Assembly (NCBI GenBank): GCA_913064935.1
Contig: CAJYBF010000094.1
Span: 1-5,222, forward strand
Source: an uncultured Mollicutes bacterium
GTDB taxonomy: Bacteria > Bacillota_I > Bacilli_A > MAG-NZ
Length of the DNA: 5,222 bases
Reading direction: 5' to 3'
Both the position numbers and the translations under genes were made by a program. The notes beneath the pieces were generated by a model, which had not been told where the DNA came from, did not search any database, and was given only the letters and a program-made list of their open reading frames with translations. Within the stretch, counting starts at the first letter, position 1. Every line of letters begins with the position of its first letter. Of this stretch, positions 4,778-5,222 are shown one piece after another.

Positions 4778-5222
4778 ATGAAAAAAACGTATTTATTACT
4801 AACAACATTCGTTTTATCTTTAATGCTAGCTGGGTTCAGTTATGCTTACTGGACAGATACTTTGACTGTAACAGGTATGGCTGAAACAGGTGAGTTATCA
4901 GTGATATTCTACTGTGATAGCGCTACTCCAAATCCTGATTTCAATAATGAGGACTATGGCGTTTACAATACCGCGACTTCTGAGATTGTAGGAAGCGATA
5001 AGATATTAAGAGTCTCTTTTGACAATCTATATCCAGGTGCTTTCGCCACTGCTAGTGCATGCGTTATGAACAATGGTACTATTCCCGCAAAACTTACTAA
5101 TATACAATTAGTAAATGTAACGGTAAATGGTTCTCAGTTAGATACTGAAGCAATTGCTAATTTGCTAAACGACATAAAACTTGGAACACAACTTGAGTTT
5201 ATGCCAATTAATTATTGGGGTG
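4778..5222 (+). CDS. TasA/camelysin-like secreted protein with SipW-type signal peptide (paralogue 3), C-terminus outside window
   Basis: An open frame of 148 codons runs off the right edge. The ATG has AGGAGG four bases upstream, like both paralogues. Residues 1-23 are a SipW-class signal peptide ending AGFSYA, more diverged in its hydrophobic core (LLLTTFVLSLML) than the first two. YWTDTLTV (24-31) and TGEL (37-40) follow. The core is LYPGA (84-88) and NNGTIPAKLTNIQL (98-111), closest to paralogue 1. It differs in having two cysteines in the mature part (46 in FYCDS, 95 in SACVM), which could form a disulfide outside the cell; the other two have none. Export and surface location are inferred from the signal type. 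It is separated from paralogue 2 by a strong terminator, so it probably has its own promoter. Its end, and whether a sipW gene follows, cannot be seen. Confidence 0.82.
   Translation, partial: MKKTYLLLTTFVLSLMLAGFSYAYWTDTLTVTGMAETGELSVIFYCDSATPNPDFNNEDYGVYNTATSEIVGSDKILRVSFDNLYPGAFATASACVMNNGTIPAKLTNIQLVNVTVNGSQLDTEAIANLLNDIKLGTQLEFMPINYWG

Overview
The window is AT-rich DNA from a bacterium. Genes are tight, ribosome binding sites are strong GGAGG types, there is a lipobox lipoprotein, and several exported proteins carry SipW-class signal peptides. This fits a low-GC Bacillota or a walled-Mollicutes relative such as the Izemoplasma/Haloplasma side of the tree; that placement is inference. 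Tryptophans are encoded by TGG and one gene ends in TGA, so the standard bacterial code is the natural reading.

Left part (1-2715, all minus strand). At the left edge is the N-terminus of a small glycine-rich membrane protein (1-152). Next comes a two-gene transport operon read right to left: a DUF485 small membrane protein (1171-1458), then an ActP-like sodium:solute symporter (320-1171) overlapping it by one base. The symporter stops after about six membrane segments, roughly half the family length, and nothing after it encodes the missing half, so it is probably a relic. A well-formed extended -10 promoter (1508-1536) precedes the operon. Upstream is a second minus-strand operon: a small lipoprotein of unknown role (2291-2662), then a P-loop kinase of the adenylate kinase/FlaR-like group (1745-2251), probably ending at a hairpin at 1578-1616.

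Centre (2663-2908). This is a divergent intergenic region. It holds promoter-like elements for both sides, a 9-bp inverted repeat TTTGACATA/TATGTCAAA and a near-perfect 13-bp direct repeat.

Right part (2909-5222, all plus strand). Three paralogous secreted proteins lie in a row (2909-3601, 4111-4620, and 4778 running off the window). All begin with almost the same 23-residue SipW-type signal peptide, followed by YWTDTLTV and a TG.L segment. All share a core LYPG...G(T/S)IPA.L and resemble TasA/camelysin-type surface or fibre proteins. The rest of each protein differs strongly. Each gene has its own leader with a hairpin near the Shine-Dalgarno, and the first two are followed by strong terminators, so they look independently transcribed rather than one operon. 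The 509-bp gap between the first and second is rich in inverted repeats, including a set that can fold in two mutually exclusive ways. The processing peptidase (SipW) is not in the window.

The most interesting signal is this tandem array of TasA-like proteins with separately structured leaders. No nuclease, CRISPR, transposase or RNA gene was found.
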